In this document: one piece after another, positions 35,348 through 43,471 of the stretch | Position numbering within the stretch: position 1 is the stretch's first letter | How the letters are laid out: every line of letters starts with the position of its first letter | Assembly (NCBI RefSeq): GCF_039521365.1 | Contig: NZ_BAAACF010000001.1 | Coordinates: 310,001 to 374,000, forward strand | Reading direction: 5' to 3' | Origin: Clostridium_AW malenominatum | GTDB taxonomy: Bacteria > Bacillota > Clostridia > Clostridiales > Clostridiaceae | Length of the DNA: 64,000 nucleotides | Made by a program: the position numbers and the translations under genes | The notes under the pieces: generated by a model | What the model was told of the DNA's origin: nothing | Database searches by the model: none | What the model saw: only the letters and a program-made list of their open reading frames with translations

Positions 35348-35970
35348 ACCTGGTTCTTTATATATATTAGATTACAAATAAAGCTAAAAAATACTATAAA
35401 TAAATTTATTAAAATACCGCAGTACATAAAGAAATCTTGTGGAAGCATTGTAATAACAGGATCTTTTACTATATCAAATATCCAGTAGTCATTTCTAAAA
35501 AATATCTTATGGAAAATAACAAAAACCTTGTCAAAGTTAATAAAAAAGGTAATAAGCAAAATTATTGGTATGCTTATTAAAATAATACTGGAATATTTAA
35601 AAGGAGTATAAATTCTATTCTTTATGGAAAAATATATAGCTATTAATGAAAGCAATCCGCTTATTATTAATAAGTAATCTAATTTTATAAATATATTCTT
35701 TACCTCTTCAAAGTGAACGGCACCCTCTCTAGAGGAAGGAAGGTTTGGAATTTTAAACTCACTTTTACTGTGAGAGGAAATATAGTTTATTAAATAATTA
35801 TAATCTTTCTTGATATTATCTAAAGGAAAGCCAGAAGTTTCTACTATTTTTAAATGGCTAATACTAAAATAATAAAGAGGCTTAAACATAACCGTTAATT
35901 TAACAGAGGAAGTTATGAAGAAGATGGAAATGAAAATAGAAAAAAATATTTTACTGAAACTTTTACTCAT
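35344..35970 (-). CDS. DUF1461 / TIGR01906-type membrane protein
   Basis: A 208-residue membrane protein with four hydrophobic segments (about residues 7-28, 96-115, 125-148 and 180-202). An extracytoplasmic loop carries HFEEVKNIF, and a later FFRNDYWIFD and MLPQDFF segment is characteristic of the TIGR01906 group. Function unknown. It converges with the TVP38 gene, overlapping its end by 4 bases. Confidence 0.75.
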   Translation of the reverse strand: MSKSFSKIFFSIFISIFFITSSVKLTVMFKPLYYFSISHLKIVETSGFPLDNIKKDYNYLINYISSHSKSEFKIPNLPSSREGAVHFEEVKNIFIKLDYLLIISGLLSLIAIYFSIKNRIYTPFKYSSIILISIPIILLITFFINFDKVFVIFHKIFFRNDYWIFDIVKDPVITMLPQDFFMYCGILINLFIVFFSFICNLIYIKNQV

Positions 35971-36134
35971 AATATGTACTCCTTTAAACTTGGATTATAA
36001 AATGTTCTATTTTAATTATAGAGCTTTATAAGAAGATGTAAATACTGAGTTTTTTAAGTGAAAAAAGGAAAGTGAAGGAAAGTTCAGAAATATAACAAAA
36101 AACAAAGATATATATGAATATTTTGCCATAATGG

Positions 36135-36143
36135 TGATATAAT
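36135..36143 (+). promoter_or_regulatory. Extended -10 promoter of groESL
   Basis: TGATATAAT (36135-36143) is an extended -10 element with only a weak -35 (TGAATA at 36115). It lies 63 bases upstream of the CIRCE operator. Confidence 0.6.
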
Positions 36144-36205
36144 AGGGAATAGCGTAGCTAGTGAAGGTTGCTATTATAAAGTCTATTATTTATTATTATA
36201 TTGTA

Positions 36206-36232
36206 TTAGCACTCAAGGTTGTTGAGTGCTAA
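36206..36232 (+). promoter_or_regulatory. CIRCE operator (HrcA binding site)
   Basis: TTAGCACTC (36206-36214), nine bases, then GAGTGCTAA (36224-36232): a perfect match to the CIRCE consensus. HrcA bound here represses groESL until heat or misfolded proteins occupy GroEL. hrcA itself is not in the window. Confidence 0.97.
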
Positions 36233-36283
36233 CAATAAAGTTTCTAATTTAATTAATATAAAAAACATTAAGGAGGGGTTTAA

Positions 36284-36568
36284 ATGAGAATTAGACCACT
36301 TGGTGACAGAGTTGTTATTAAAAGAATTGAAGTTGAGGAAACTACAAAAAGCGGAATAGTACTTCCAGGAAGTGCTAAGGAAAAGCCACAAGAGGCTGAA
36401 GTAGTTGCCGTTGGACCAGGAGGAATGGTAAACGGTAAAGAAGTTAAAATGGAACTTAAAGCAGGAGACAGAGTGTTATTTTCTAAGTATGCTGGAACTG
36501 AAGTTAAAGTTGACGGAGTAGAGTATTCCATTTTAAAACAGGATGATATCCTAGCTGTTTTAGAATAA
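36284..36568 (+). CDS. groES: Co-chaperonin GroES
   Basis: A 94-residue protein starting MRIRPLGDRVVIKRIE with RBS AAGGAGGGG. The mobile loop and the VLFSKYAGTEV segment are intact, and the length is normal. It caps the GroEL cage during ATP-driven protein folding. 30 bases upstream of groEL and under CIRCE control. Confidence 0.97.
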   Translation: MRIRPLGDRVVIKRIEVEETTKSGIVLPGSAKEKPQEAEVVAVGPGGMVNGKEVKMELKAGDRVLFSKYAGTEVKVDGVEYSILKQDDILAVLE

Positions 36569-36598
36569 GCTAAATTAGTATTTAAGGAGGTTTTGTAA

Positions 36599-38224
36599 AT
36601 GGCAAAAAGCATATTACTTGGTGAAGAAGCAAGAAGATCCATGCAAAGAGGTGTGGATAAATTAGCTGACACAGTAAAAATCACACTTGGACCAAAGGGA
36701 AGAAATGTTGTTTTAGATAAAAAATTCGGTACACCACTAATAACAAATGATGGTGTTACTATAGCAAGAGAAATTGAACTTGAAGATACTTACGAAAATA
36801 TGGGAGCTCAATTAGTTAAAGAAGTTGCTACCAAAACAAATGATGTAGCAGGGGATGGAACTACTACAGCTACATTACTTGCTCAAGCAATAATTAGAGA
36901 AGGCTTAAAGAATGTTACAGCAGGAGCTAATCCAATGCTTATTAGAAAAGGAATACAAATCGCTGTAGATAAAGCTGTTGAAGAAATTAAAAAGATTTCA
37001 AGACAAGTAGATGGAAAAGAAGACATAGCAAGAGTTGCTGCAATTTCTGCTGGAGATGAAGAAATCGGTAAGTTAATAGCTGATGCTATGGAAAAAGTAG
37101 GTAACGAAGGTGTTATAACTATTGAAGAATCAAGAAGCTTTGGAACAGAATTAGACGTTGTTGAAGGTATGCAGTTTGATAGAGGATATGTAAGTCCATA
37201 CATGTCAACAGACGGAGAAAAAATGGAAGCTAATTTAGATTCTCCATATATATTAATAACAGATAAGAAAATATCAAACATACAAGATTTACTTCCAGTT
37301 TTAGAACAAATAGTTCAACAAGGAAAGAAACTTTTAATTATAGCTGAAGATGTTGAAGGGGAAGCTCTAGCTACTTTAGTTGTAAATAAATTAAGAGGAA
37401 CCTTTACTTGTGTTGCTGTTAAAGCTCCAGGATTTGGTGATAGAAGAAAAGAAATGCTTGAAGACATAGCAGTTCTAACTGGTGGAGTAGTTATCACTGA
37501 AGAATTAGGAAGAGATTTAAAAGAAGTTACATTGGAAATGTTAGGTTCAGCAGAATCTGTTAAGGTAACTAAAGAAACTACTACTATTGTTAATGGTAAA
37601 GGCGATAAAGCAGCTATTAAAGATAGAGTAAATCAAATAAAGGCTCAAGCAGAAGAAACAACTTCTGAATTTGATAAAGAAAAGTTAATGGAAAGACTTG
37701 CAAAGCTTGCAGGTGGAGTAGCAGTTGTAAAAGTAGGTGCTGCTACAGAAACTGAATTAAAGGAAAGAAAATTAAGAATAGAAGACGCTCTAGCAGCTAC
37801 TAAAGCAGCTGTTGAAGAAGGAATAGTTCCAGGTGGTGGAACAGCTTACATCGGTGTAATCGAAGAAGTTGAAAAATTAACTTCAGATGTTGCAGACATA
37901 AAAGTAGGTATAAACATAATAAGAAAAGCTCTAGAAGAGCCAGTAAGACAAATTGCTCACAACGCTGGAGTAGAAGGTTCAGTTGTAATTGAAAAAGTAA
38001 GAGCTAGCGAACCAGGAGTAGGATACGATGCTTTAAATGAAAAGTATGTTAACATGATTAAAGCAGGTATCGTTGACCCAACTAAGGTTACAAGATCAGC
38101 ACTTCAAAATGCTGCATCCGTTGCTGCTACATTCTTAACAACAGAAGCCGCAGTAGTAGATATTCCAGAAAAGAACAGCCCAGCTATGCCAGGACCAGGA
38201 ATGGGAATGGACGGAATGTACTAA
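36599..38224 (+). CDS. groEL: Chaperonin GroEL
   Basis: A 541-residue chaperonin with RBS AAGGAGG. VTLGPKGRNVVLDK-type start (here KITLGPKGRNVVLDK), the ATP site GDGTTTATLLAQ, and the Gly-Met-rich tail ending GMGMDGMY are present. It forms the double-ring folding chamber with GroES. The codon use is very regular, suggesting high expression. A terminator follows directly. Confidence 0.98.
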   Translation: MAKSILLGEEARRSMQRGVDKLADTVKITLGPKGRNVVLDKKFGTPLITNDGVTIAREIELEDTYENMGAQLVKEVATKTNDVAGDGTTTATLLAQAIIREGLKNVTAGANPMLIRKGIQIAVDKAVEEIKKISRQVDGKEDIARVAAISAGDEEIGKLIADAMEKVGNEGVITIEESRSFGTELDVVEGMQFDRGYVSPYMSTDGEKMEANLDSPYILITDKKISNIQDLLPVLEQIVQQGKKLLIIAEDVEGEALATLVVNKLRGTFTCVAVKAPGFGDRRKEMLEDIAVLTGGVVITEELGRDLKEVTLEMLGSAESVKVTKETTTIVNGKGDKAAIKDRVNQIKAQAEETTSEFDKEKLMERLAKLAGGVAVVKVGAATETELKERKLRIEDALAATKAAVEEGIVPGGGTAYIGVIEEVEKLTSDVADIKVGINIIRKALEEPVRQIAHNAGVEGSVVIEKVRASEPGVGYDALNEKYVNMIKAGIVDPTKVTRSALQNAASVAATFLTTEAAVVDIPEKNSPAMPGPGMGMDGMY

Positions 38225-38230
38225 AAAATA

Positions 38231-38266
38231 AGGAAGGACTTCTCATAGGAGGAGCCCTTCTTTTTT
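38231..38266. terminator. Terminator after groEL
   Basis: AGGAAGGACTTCTC and GGAGGAGCCCTTCT form an imperfect stem, ending in six T. The convergent GGDEF/EAL gene stops at 38265, within it. Confidence 0.8.
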
Positions 38267-40025
38267 ATACTTCATTTATTAAAAAACTGCTGTATGTAGC
38301 TAATTTGCATTTGCTTTTTAAGGCAGAAATATCTTTAGATAAATCATATATATAGGAATAAGTATATGTTTTTCCCCATATTCCTGCTATGGATATAGAG
38401 GTTAATTTATAGTTTTCTAAAACTCCTTTTCTATTTAAACCTTCAATATAGCCCATATTCAAATGTTCTTTATTAAAAAAGTCTTTTATACCCATATCAA
38501 ATTCTTGTATTATGATGTTACATAAATCTTCGCATTGTATATGAGTGCAATCTTTAATAATAACAACAAAATCATCTCCACCGATATGTCCTATAAAGCT
38601 ACTTAAAGGAAAAAGGTTTTGTGTGGTGTTTTCTATTAAAGTTGAAGTAAATTTAATAACTTTATCACCATGTTCAAATCCGTATATGTCATTATATATT
38701 TTAAAATTATCTAAATCAAAATATAAAACACAGTTATTTTCTTTAGTGTTAATAATATCATTTAGATAGTCTTCAATTAATGAGTTCCCTGGAAGACCAG
38801 TTAATGGATTTAACTGTCGACAATAATTAGTTTTTAAATAAGTGGTGTGCTGCAGTAAATTCTTAATAGTAACCATACCATAATAGCATCCATCTTTAGT
38901 TATAATCACTTTGTCATATATGTTGTTTTCCTCTCTATTCATAGCCATATCACATACTTCATAAATAGAAGTATAATAATCAACAATCAACGGATTTCTA
39001 TCCATTACAGAGGTTACAGCCCTTTTAGAAAATACAGAAACTCCGTATTGAGTGGATAAAATAGCATCTAAAGAATGTTTCATTATTAGCCCAATAGGTT
39101 TATTATTTGAAATAATGCAAGCACCAAAAACAATATTTTCTTCTAGGTGTTTCTTTAAAAATCCGCAAGAGGTATCTGTATTGAAGGGAGGATAATAAGA
39201 GGATATATCACCTATTATATTCCGTTTATGATAGTCAGAATAAGTTTTCTTTTCCCTAAATAATTTACTAATTAAATTTTTAATCTGCGCATCAATGTCT
39301 TGAAAACCTTCTCGAGGTTTTTCAATAAAGTAACCTTGTCCTGCAAAAACTCCCAATTCAATAAGCTCTTTAAGTTCATGCATGTTTTCAATGCCTTCTG
39401 CGATTAATTTTATATTGGTATCTTCGCAAAGGCAAACTAAAGATTTGATTAATGAACGTTTAAAGGAATCTACATGAACATTTCTAACTATATCCATATC
39501 AATTTTTATATAATTAGGTTTAGTTTCAGCTATGGTTCTTAATCCAGAATATCCAGCGCCAGTGTCATCTATAGCTATTTTAAAGCCTTGTTCAACATAA
39601 TTATTTAAGGCATGCTTAAAACTTTTATAGTCATCTATAGATGTTTTCTCAGTAATCTCAAATATAATTATATTCGGAGAGATGTCATGTTTTCTTAAAA
39701 ATTCTTTTGTAAATCCTTTTATAAACTTTTCATCTTTTAGAGTGTGAGGATCCACATTTAAAAATAAATAGGTATTTTTATTGATTTTACTGCTTCGTTC
39801 TATGGCTTTCACTCTACAAAGCTTTTCGATTTCCCAAAGCTTATTATACTCTTTTGCACAGCTAAACAGCTTATCAGGAGAATTTAAGGGGGAATCCTTA
39901 GGACCTCTGGACAAAGCTTCGTAGCCTAAAATACTGCCATCTTTAAGAGAAACTATGGGTTGAAATACAGTGCTTATAGCTTCATTAATTAGTATATTTT
40001 CCAGTTCGTGAAAAAAATTATTCAA
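38265..40025 (-). CDS. EAL-CBS-GGDEF c-di-GMP turnover protein
   Basis: Start placed at TTG 40025 behind AGGGGTGAT (586 residues); the longer frame has no RBS. The EAL domain comes first (about 1-240) with EALSRG, EITEK, DDTGAGYSGL and EGIE, the residues needed for c-di-GMP phosphodiesterase activity. A CBS-pair-like region (about 270-390) follows, then a GGDEF domain whose active loop reads GGDDF. It could make or break c-di-GMP; the EAL site looks complete, the GGDDF loop less certain. It sits with ttcA-like gene on the strand opposite the c-di-GMP-controlled pilus operon. No membrane segment, so cytoplasmic. Confidence 0.88.
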   Translation of the reverse strand: MNNFFHELENILINEAISTVFQPIVSLKDGSILGYEALSRGPKDSPLNSPDKLFSCAKEYNKLWEIEKLCRVKAIERSSKINKNTYLFLNVDPHTLKDEKFIKGFTKEFLRKHDISPNIIIFEITEKTSIDDYKSFKHALNNYVEQGFKIAIDDTGAGYSGLRTIAETKPNYIKIDMDIVRNVHVDSFKRSLIKSLVCLCEDTNIKLIAEGIENMHELKELIELGVFAGQGYFIEKPREGFQDIDAQIKNLISKLFREKKTYSDYHKRNIIGDISSYYPPFNTDTSCGFLKKHLEENIVFGACIISNNKPIGLIMKHSLDAILSTQYGVSVFSKRAVTSVMDRNPLIVDYYTSIYEVCDMAMNREENNIYDKVIITKDGCYYGMVTIKNLLQHTTYLKTNYCRQLNPLTGLPGNSLIEDYLNDIINTKENNCVLYFDLDNFKIYNDIYGFEHGDKVIKFTSTLIENTTQNLFPLSSFIGHIGGDDFVVIIKDCTHIQCEDLCNIIIQEFDMGIKDFFNKEHLNMGYIEGLNRKGVLENYKLTSISIAGIWGKTYTYSYIYDLSKDISALKSKCKLATYSSFLINEV

Positions 40026-40103
40026 TATATCACCCCTATTTAACACATAGTATATCAAAGCTATGTTATAACTAAAGGCAAGTTTGTTAATTACAGGTTA
40101 ATT

Positions 40104-40841
40104 TTACCTCTGGTCCCAGAGGTTTTTCATGTCTAGATTTGTTAATGATGTTAGTATTTTTCTTTGAGCATCGGGATAACTTTCTTCTAATTTTATAAGG
40201 ATGTTTTTCATTTCTTCACGAGTAGTTTTTTTATCTACAGGGCAAAGGCTTTTAATAACGGGAAGATTATTATCTTTAACGAATTTTTCGATAAAATCCT
40301 CTCTTATGTAAACTAAAGGTCTTATTATATTAATGCCCTTATCTTTATAATGTATATTTGGGTGGAAGGTTCCAAGTTTCCCCACCTTTAAAATATTCAT
40401 AAATAAAGTTTCTATAACATCATCACTATTATGACCTAAAGCTAATTTGTTAATATTGTTACTTTCGCAAATTCTAACTAAAGCGCCTTTTCTTAAGGTA
40501 GAGCAAAGGGAGCAAGGATTTTTTTCTTTTCTATCATTGAAAACTACTTCTCCAATATTAGTTTTTTCTATAATTAAAGGTATATGATTTTCTTCACAAA
40601 AGGATTTTAAGGGAGAAAGATCCATACCTAAGTCCATATCAATATTTATTCCAATTATAGAGAAATCCTTTATAGCGGTAAGTTGAATAAGCTTTAAAAC
40701 GTATAATAAAAATATACTATCTTTACCACCAGAAAGGCCAACTCCAACTCTATCGCCAGGTTCTATCATGTTATAAGTGGAAATTGCTTCTCTAGCATTT
40801 TTGAGAAACATTCTATTATATTTTCGTTGAAAAATTATCAT
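40104..40841 (-). CDS. TtcA-family tRNA thiolation protein / PP-loop ATPase
   Basis: A 245-residue PP-loop ATPase with GLSGGKDS (about residues 34-41), the CSLCSTLRKGAL metal/sulfur segment, and GHNSDDVIETLF. TtcA-type enzymes thiolate C32 of some tRNAs, though related clostridial proteins may use other substrates. It lies 78 bases upstream of the EAL-GGDEF gene on the same strand and may be co-transcribed. The symbol ttcA is not given because the subfamily is uncertain. Confidence 0.85.
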   Translation of the reverse strand: MIIFQRKYNRMFLKNAREAISTYNMIEPGDRVGVGLSGGKDSIFLLYVLKLIQLTAIKDFSIIGINIDMDLGMDLSPLKSFCEENHIPLIIEKTNIGEVVFNDRKEKNPCSLCSTLRKGALVRICESNNINKLALGHNSDDVIETLFMNILKVGKLGTFHPNIHYKDKGINIIRPLVYIREDFIEKFVKDNNLPVIKSLCPVDKKTTREEMKNILIKLEESYPDAQRKILTSLTNLDMKNLWDQR

Positions 40842-40983
40842 AAATTTCCTTCCTCTCGGTAAATTTTACATGTACATAATATTTATAAATGATATAATAA
40901 TATAGGCAAGTTGTCCATATATTATCTATTGTTTTTACAAAATAAAGATGGTAAAATAATAATCAACTAATATTAATTATTAA

Positions 40984-41053
40984 GGGGAACGGAGAAGTGC
41001 ATGTTGTATTTGGGCATCTTGGACATGCATGGAGTTAGTGATGCAACCTACCC
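40984..41053 (+). ncRNA. c-di-GMP-II riboswitch
   Basis: The sequence follows the class II c-di-GMP aptamer closely: TTTGGGCATCTTGGAC, then GGAGTTAGTGATGCAACC (about 41031-41048). GCATC pairs with GATGC, GTTG with the CAAC of the 3' half (pseudoknot), and GGGG (40984) with CCC (41051). The class I (GEMM-I) consensus does not fit. A terminator overlaps its 3' end and the pilin genes follow, as known for clostridial type IV pili. Confidence 0.88.
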
Positions 41054-41087
41054 TATATTCATAGTGCTATGAATATAGGTTTTTTTA
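41052..41087 (+). terminator. Riboswitch expression platform terminator
   Basis: CCTATATTCATAG (41052-41064) pairs perfectly with CTATGAATATAGG (41067-41079), followed by eight T. Its first bases are also the 3' strand of the aptamer's closing stem, so ligand binding should weaken the terminator, making c-di-GMP an ON signal. This mechanism is inferred. Confidence 0.88.
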
Positions 41088-41127
41088 TAGAATTTTACAT
41101 ACAAAAAATAGAAGGGATGGGTAAAAT

Positions 41128-41583
41128 ATGAAAAGAACTAAAAAAGGTTTTACACTAGTAGAACTACTAGTAGTTATCGCAATCATAGCTATTCTTGCAG
41201 CGATTATAGCACCAAATGCATTTAAGGCAATAGAGAAGAGTAAGGTGGCAACAGCGGAGTCGGATTATAGAGCGGTTAAGACAGCGACGCTTAATTATTA
41301 TGCGGATACAGGTAAATGGCCAGCAAGTATGGATAATTTAACTAGCGATCCACCCGTAGCTGGATGGAATGGTTCATATCTAGAAAAGTTGCCTAGTAAA
41401 AATCCTTGGGGTGGGACTTACGCTTTAGGTGCAAGTGGTAAATTTTTAAAATTAACTAATGTTCCTAAAAGTGCAGCTGAAAAAATAGATTTGGACTTAG
41501 ATGGAACTGTTAGTAATGTAGGTGGAAGTGTGACATACACAACATCATATCCAACGACAGTAACAATTATTATTTCTGAATAA
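41128..41583 (+). CDS. Type IV major pilin-like protein, first copy
   Basis: A 151-residue prepilin with short basic leader MKRTKKG cleaved before FTLVELL, Glu5 present, and a long hydrophobic helix followed by a conserved amphipathic part (AFKAIEKSKVATAESD). The C-terminal globular part is short. First gene after the riboswitch, so likely the major pilin. The first 45 residues of the mature protein are almost identical to those of the next gene, but the rest differs. Confidence 0.92.
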   Translation: MKRTKKGFTLVELLVVIAIIAILAAIIAPNAFKAIEKSKVATAESDYRAVKTATLNYYADTGKWPASMDNLTSDPPVAGWNGSYLEKLPSKNPWGGTYALGASGKFLKLTNVPKSAAEKIDLDLDGTVSNVGGSVTYTTSYPTTVTIIISE

Positions 41584-41598
41584 AGGATGGTGTTAATT

Positions 41599-42096
41599 AT
41601 GAAAAATATTAAAAAAGGTTTTACACTAGTAGAATTACTAGTAGTTATAGCTATAATTGCAATTCTTGCAGCTATAATAGCACCAAATGCATTTAAAGCA
41701 ATTGAAAAGAGTAAAGTAGCTACAGCAGAGTCAGACTATAAAGCAATTAAAACAGCAGCATTGGGTCATTATGCAGATAATGGACAATGGGCTACTACTC
41801 CAGCTACAAATGCGAATCCAGCTTTTGTAACTGATTACTTAGAAAAGTGGCCAAGTAAAAATCCTTGGGGTGGAACTTATACATTTAAAAATAATGTAGG
41901 AGTAGAGAATGATAGTTTGCCAGTAACTACTCCAGAGGTCAATAAAAACTATAAATATCTAGAATTAAATAAAGTGCCAGCAAAAGCAATACAAAGACTT
42001 GATGCTGATTTAGATGGAAATGAAAATGGAAACACTGGTATAGTTAGATATAATTCAAATTCAGACATTGTATACATCATAATCTCCGAACAATAA
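41599..42096 (+). CDS. Type IV pilin-like protein, second copy
   Basis: Start at ATG 41599 (RBS AAAGGATGG); 165 residues. Leader MKNIKKG, then FTLVELLVVIAIIAILAAI and an N-terminal half nearly identical to the first copy. The C-terminal half carries different loops (SLPVTTPEVNKNYKYLELNKV). Only 15 bases separate it from the first copy. A tandem duplication with divergence of the exposed head is the simplest reading. A terminator-like hairpin follows. Confidence 0.92.
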   Translation: MKNIKKGFTLVELLVVIAIIAILAAIIAPNAFKAIEKSKVATAESDYKAIKTAALGHYADNGQWATTPATNANPAFVTDYLEKWPSKNPWGGTYTFKNNVGVENDSLPVTTPEVNKNYKYLELNKVPAKAIQRLDADLDGNENGNTGIVRYNSNSDIVYIIISEQ

Positions 42097-42101
42097 CATT
42101 C

Positions 42102-42140
42102 AAAAAAGCATTAGGGCTTTAATGCTCTAATGCTTTTTTT
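42102..42140 (+). terminator. Internal terminator in pilus operon
   Basis: AAAAAAGCATTAG (42102-42114) pairs with CTAATGCTTTTTTT (42127-42140). It follows the second pilin gene and could reduce read-through, giving more pilin than assembly proteins. Confidence 0.85.
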
Positions 42141-42144
42141 CTCA

Positions 42145-42232
42145 GTTTACTAATTAATAGTTTTTTAGTTGAATAGTTCGAGATGAAATTCCTAGGGAAT
42201 TTCCACTACAGCTAACAAACTAAAAAACTAAT
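42145..42232. repeat. Palindromic intergenic repeat, copy B
   Basis: Core GAAATTCCTAGGGAATTTC (42185-42203), flanked by TAGTTTTTTAGTT on the left and AACTAAAAAACTA-type sequence (AAACTAAAAAACTA) on the right. After the core comes CCAC, shared with copies C and D. Lies between the second and third pilin genes. Confidence 0.75.
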
Positions 42233-42253
42233 AAAAAAAGGATGGATAAAATC

Positions 42254-42811
42254 ATGCGTTTAAAAAAACATAAAAAAGCTTTTACTCTAGTGGAGCTTCT
42301 TGTGGTAATAGCAATTATTGCAATTTTATCAGCTATTATAGCTCCAAAAGCCTTTACTGCCATAGAAAAGTCTAAGGTTAGCAGAACTATTAATGATATG
42401 AAAGTTTTTAAGACAGCGGCATTGCAATATTATGCAGATGTAGGGAGTTTTCCAGGTGATGTAAATGAAGGAAAAGATCCTGGATTTGGAATAACACCTT
42501 CTTCATTACCCAATGGATGGAACGGGCCATATTTAGATGCTCCATTAAGCAAAAAAACTGCATGGAGTGGAACTTATGATTATGAATCTTGGGCGCCAAC
42601 TACAGATGGTAGTAATAATAATGCAAATGGAGTTAAGGCAGGGATATATATAACTATACATGGAGTTACGGAAAAGGGTGCAGAACAGTTGATAAAACAA
42701 AGCCCTTTTGAGGTTGCTGTAGGCAATGGTAATCCTAACGGTATACAAAGTGATGATGTATATCCAGGTAAGAAAAAAGTTACGTTAAAAATATCGGACT
42801 GGCTATACTAA
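42254..42811 (+). CDS. Type IV pilin-like protein, third copy (Ala at cleavage site)
   Basis: Start at ATG 42254 (RBS AAAGGATGG about 8 bases upstream); 185 residues. Leader MRLKKHKKA then FTLVELLVVIAIIAILSAI. The residue before the cleavage point is Ala where pilins nearly always have Gly. The mature start and AIEKSKV resemble the other two pilins; the C-terminal head (about 45-185) is longer and unrelated by eye. It may be a minor pilin or a slowly processed variant. Confidence 0.88.
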   Translation: MRLKKHKKAFTLVELLVVIAIIAILSAIIAPKAFTAIEKSKVSRTINDMKVFKTAALQYYADVGSFPGDVNEGKDPGFGITPSSLPNGWNGPYLDAPLSKKTAWSGTYDYESWAPTTDGSNNNANGVKAGIYITIHGVTEKGAEQLIKQSPFEVAVGNGNPNGIQSDDVYPGKKKVTLKISDWLY

Positions 42812-42908
42812 CTAGTTTCCTAGTTGATAGTATTTTAGTTAAATAGTTTAGGACGAAATTCCTTTGGAATTTCCACACTAACTAACCAACTAAAAATTTA
42901 AAAACCTA
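42811..42908. repeat. Palindromic intergenic repeat, copy C
   Basis: Core GAAATTCCTTTGGAATTTC (42855-42873), followed by CCACACTAACTAA. Left arm TAGTTTCCTAGTTGATAG, right arm AACTAAAAATTTAAAAACCTA. Between the third pilin and GspI-like genes. Confidence 0.75.
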
Positions 42909-42933
42909 ATCATCTTAAAGAAGGATTGATTAC

Positions 42934-43371
42934 ATGATTAAAATAAACAAAAGCAAAAAAGGTTTCACTTTAGTAGAAGTAATTATAGCTATGGTATTAA
43001 TAATGGGTACTGTGGCTATTTTTTCCACAGTAGCTTATTCAAGTATTAAAGTTGGCAATAGTAATAAGCAAAGTTTAGAAGGCAGTATTATTGCTCAAAA
43101 CTATTTAGAAGTGATAAAATCTAATAAAGAAAGCGGTTCTATAAAAGATTTTGCTACCCTAGAGAGTTTTATTAAAACATCGGATTTTACTTTAACTGAA
43201 GGAAGATATTTTAAAACCCATATTAAAGATAACATAAAATATGATGTATATATTAGACTGACTATAACAGAAAGCAGTGAAGTGGGAGAACTTATAGATA
43301 TTATTATGGAAGTTAAACCTCAGGACGGAAAATTGATAAAGATGGGAACGAAACTTTATTTAGTTAATTAG
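42934..43371 (+). CDS. Minor pilin, GspI/PilV-like
   Basis: A 145-residue prepilin. Leader MIKINKSKKG before FTLVEVIIAMVLIMGTVA, with Glu5 present; the following AQNYLEVIKSN segment resembles GspI/PilV type minor pilins. With the two next genes it would form a GspI-K-J like tip complex that starts pilus assembly. RBS AAGAAGGA. Confidence 0.85.
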   Translation: MIKINKSKKGFTLVEVIIAMVLIMGTVAIFSTVAYSSIKVGNSNKQSLEGSIIAQNYLEVIKSNKESGSIKDFATLESFIKTSDFTLTEGRYFKTHIKDNIKYDVYIRLTITESSEVGELIDIIMEVKPQDGKLIKMGTKLYLVN

Positions 43372-43462
43372 TTAATAATTTTTTAGACAATAGATAATGA
43401 AGAAATTCCGTAGGAATTTCCACTATAACTAAGGAACTAAAACACTAAAAATCTAAAAAACT
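43361..43462. repeat. Palindromic intergenic repeat, copy D
   Basis: Core GAAATTCCGTAGGAATTTC (43402-43420), followed by CCACTATAACTAA as in copies B and C. Left arm TTAGTTAATAATTTTTTAG, right arm AACTAAAACACTAAAAATCTA. It lies between the GspI- and GspK-like genes, and its left arm begins in the last codons of the former. Confidence 0.75.
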
Positions 43463-43471
43463 CAAAATGGG

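Noticed and set aside
36883..37281. Long minus-strand ORFs inside groEL and similar housekeeping genes
   Set aside because: They lie antisense to strongly conserved genes, lack ribosome sites and reflect codon bias of the real gene.
40984..41087. Class I c-di-GMP (GEMM-I) riboswitch
   Set aside because: The GEMM-I core could not be found; the TTTGGGCA and GGAGTTAGTGATGCAACC segments fit class II instead.
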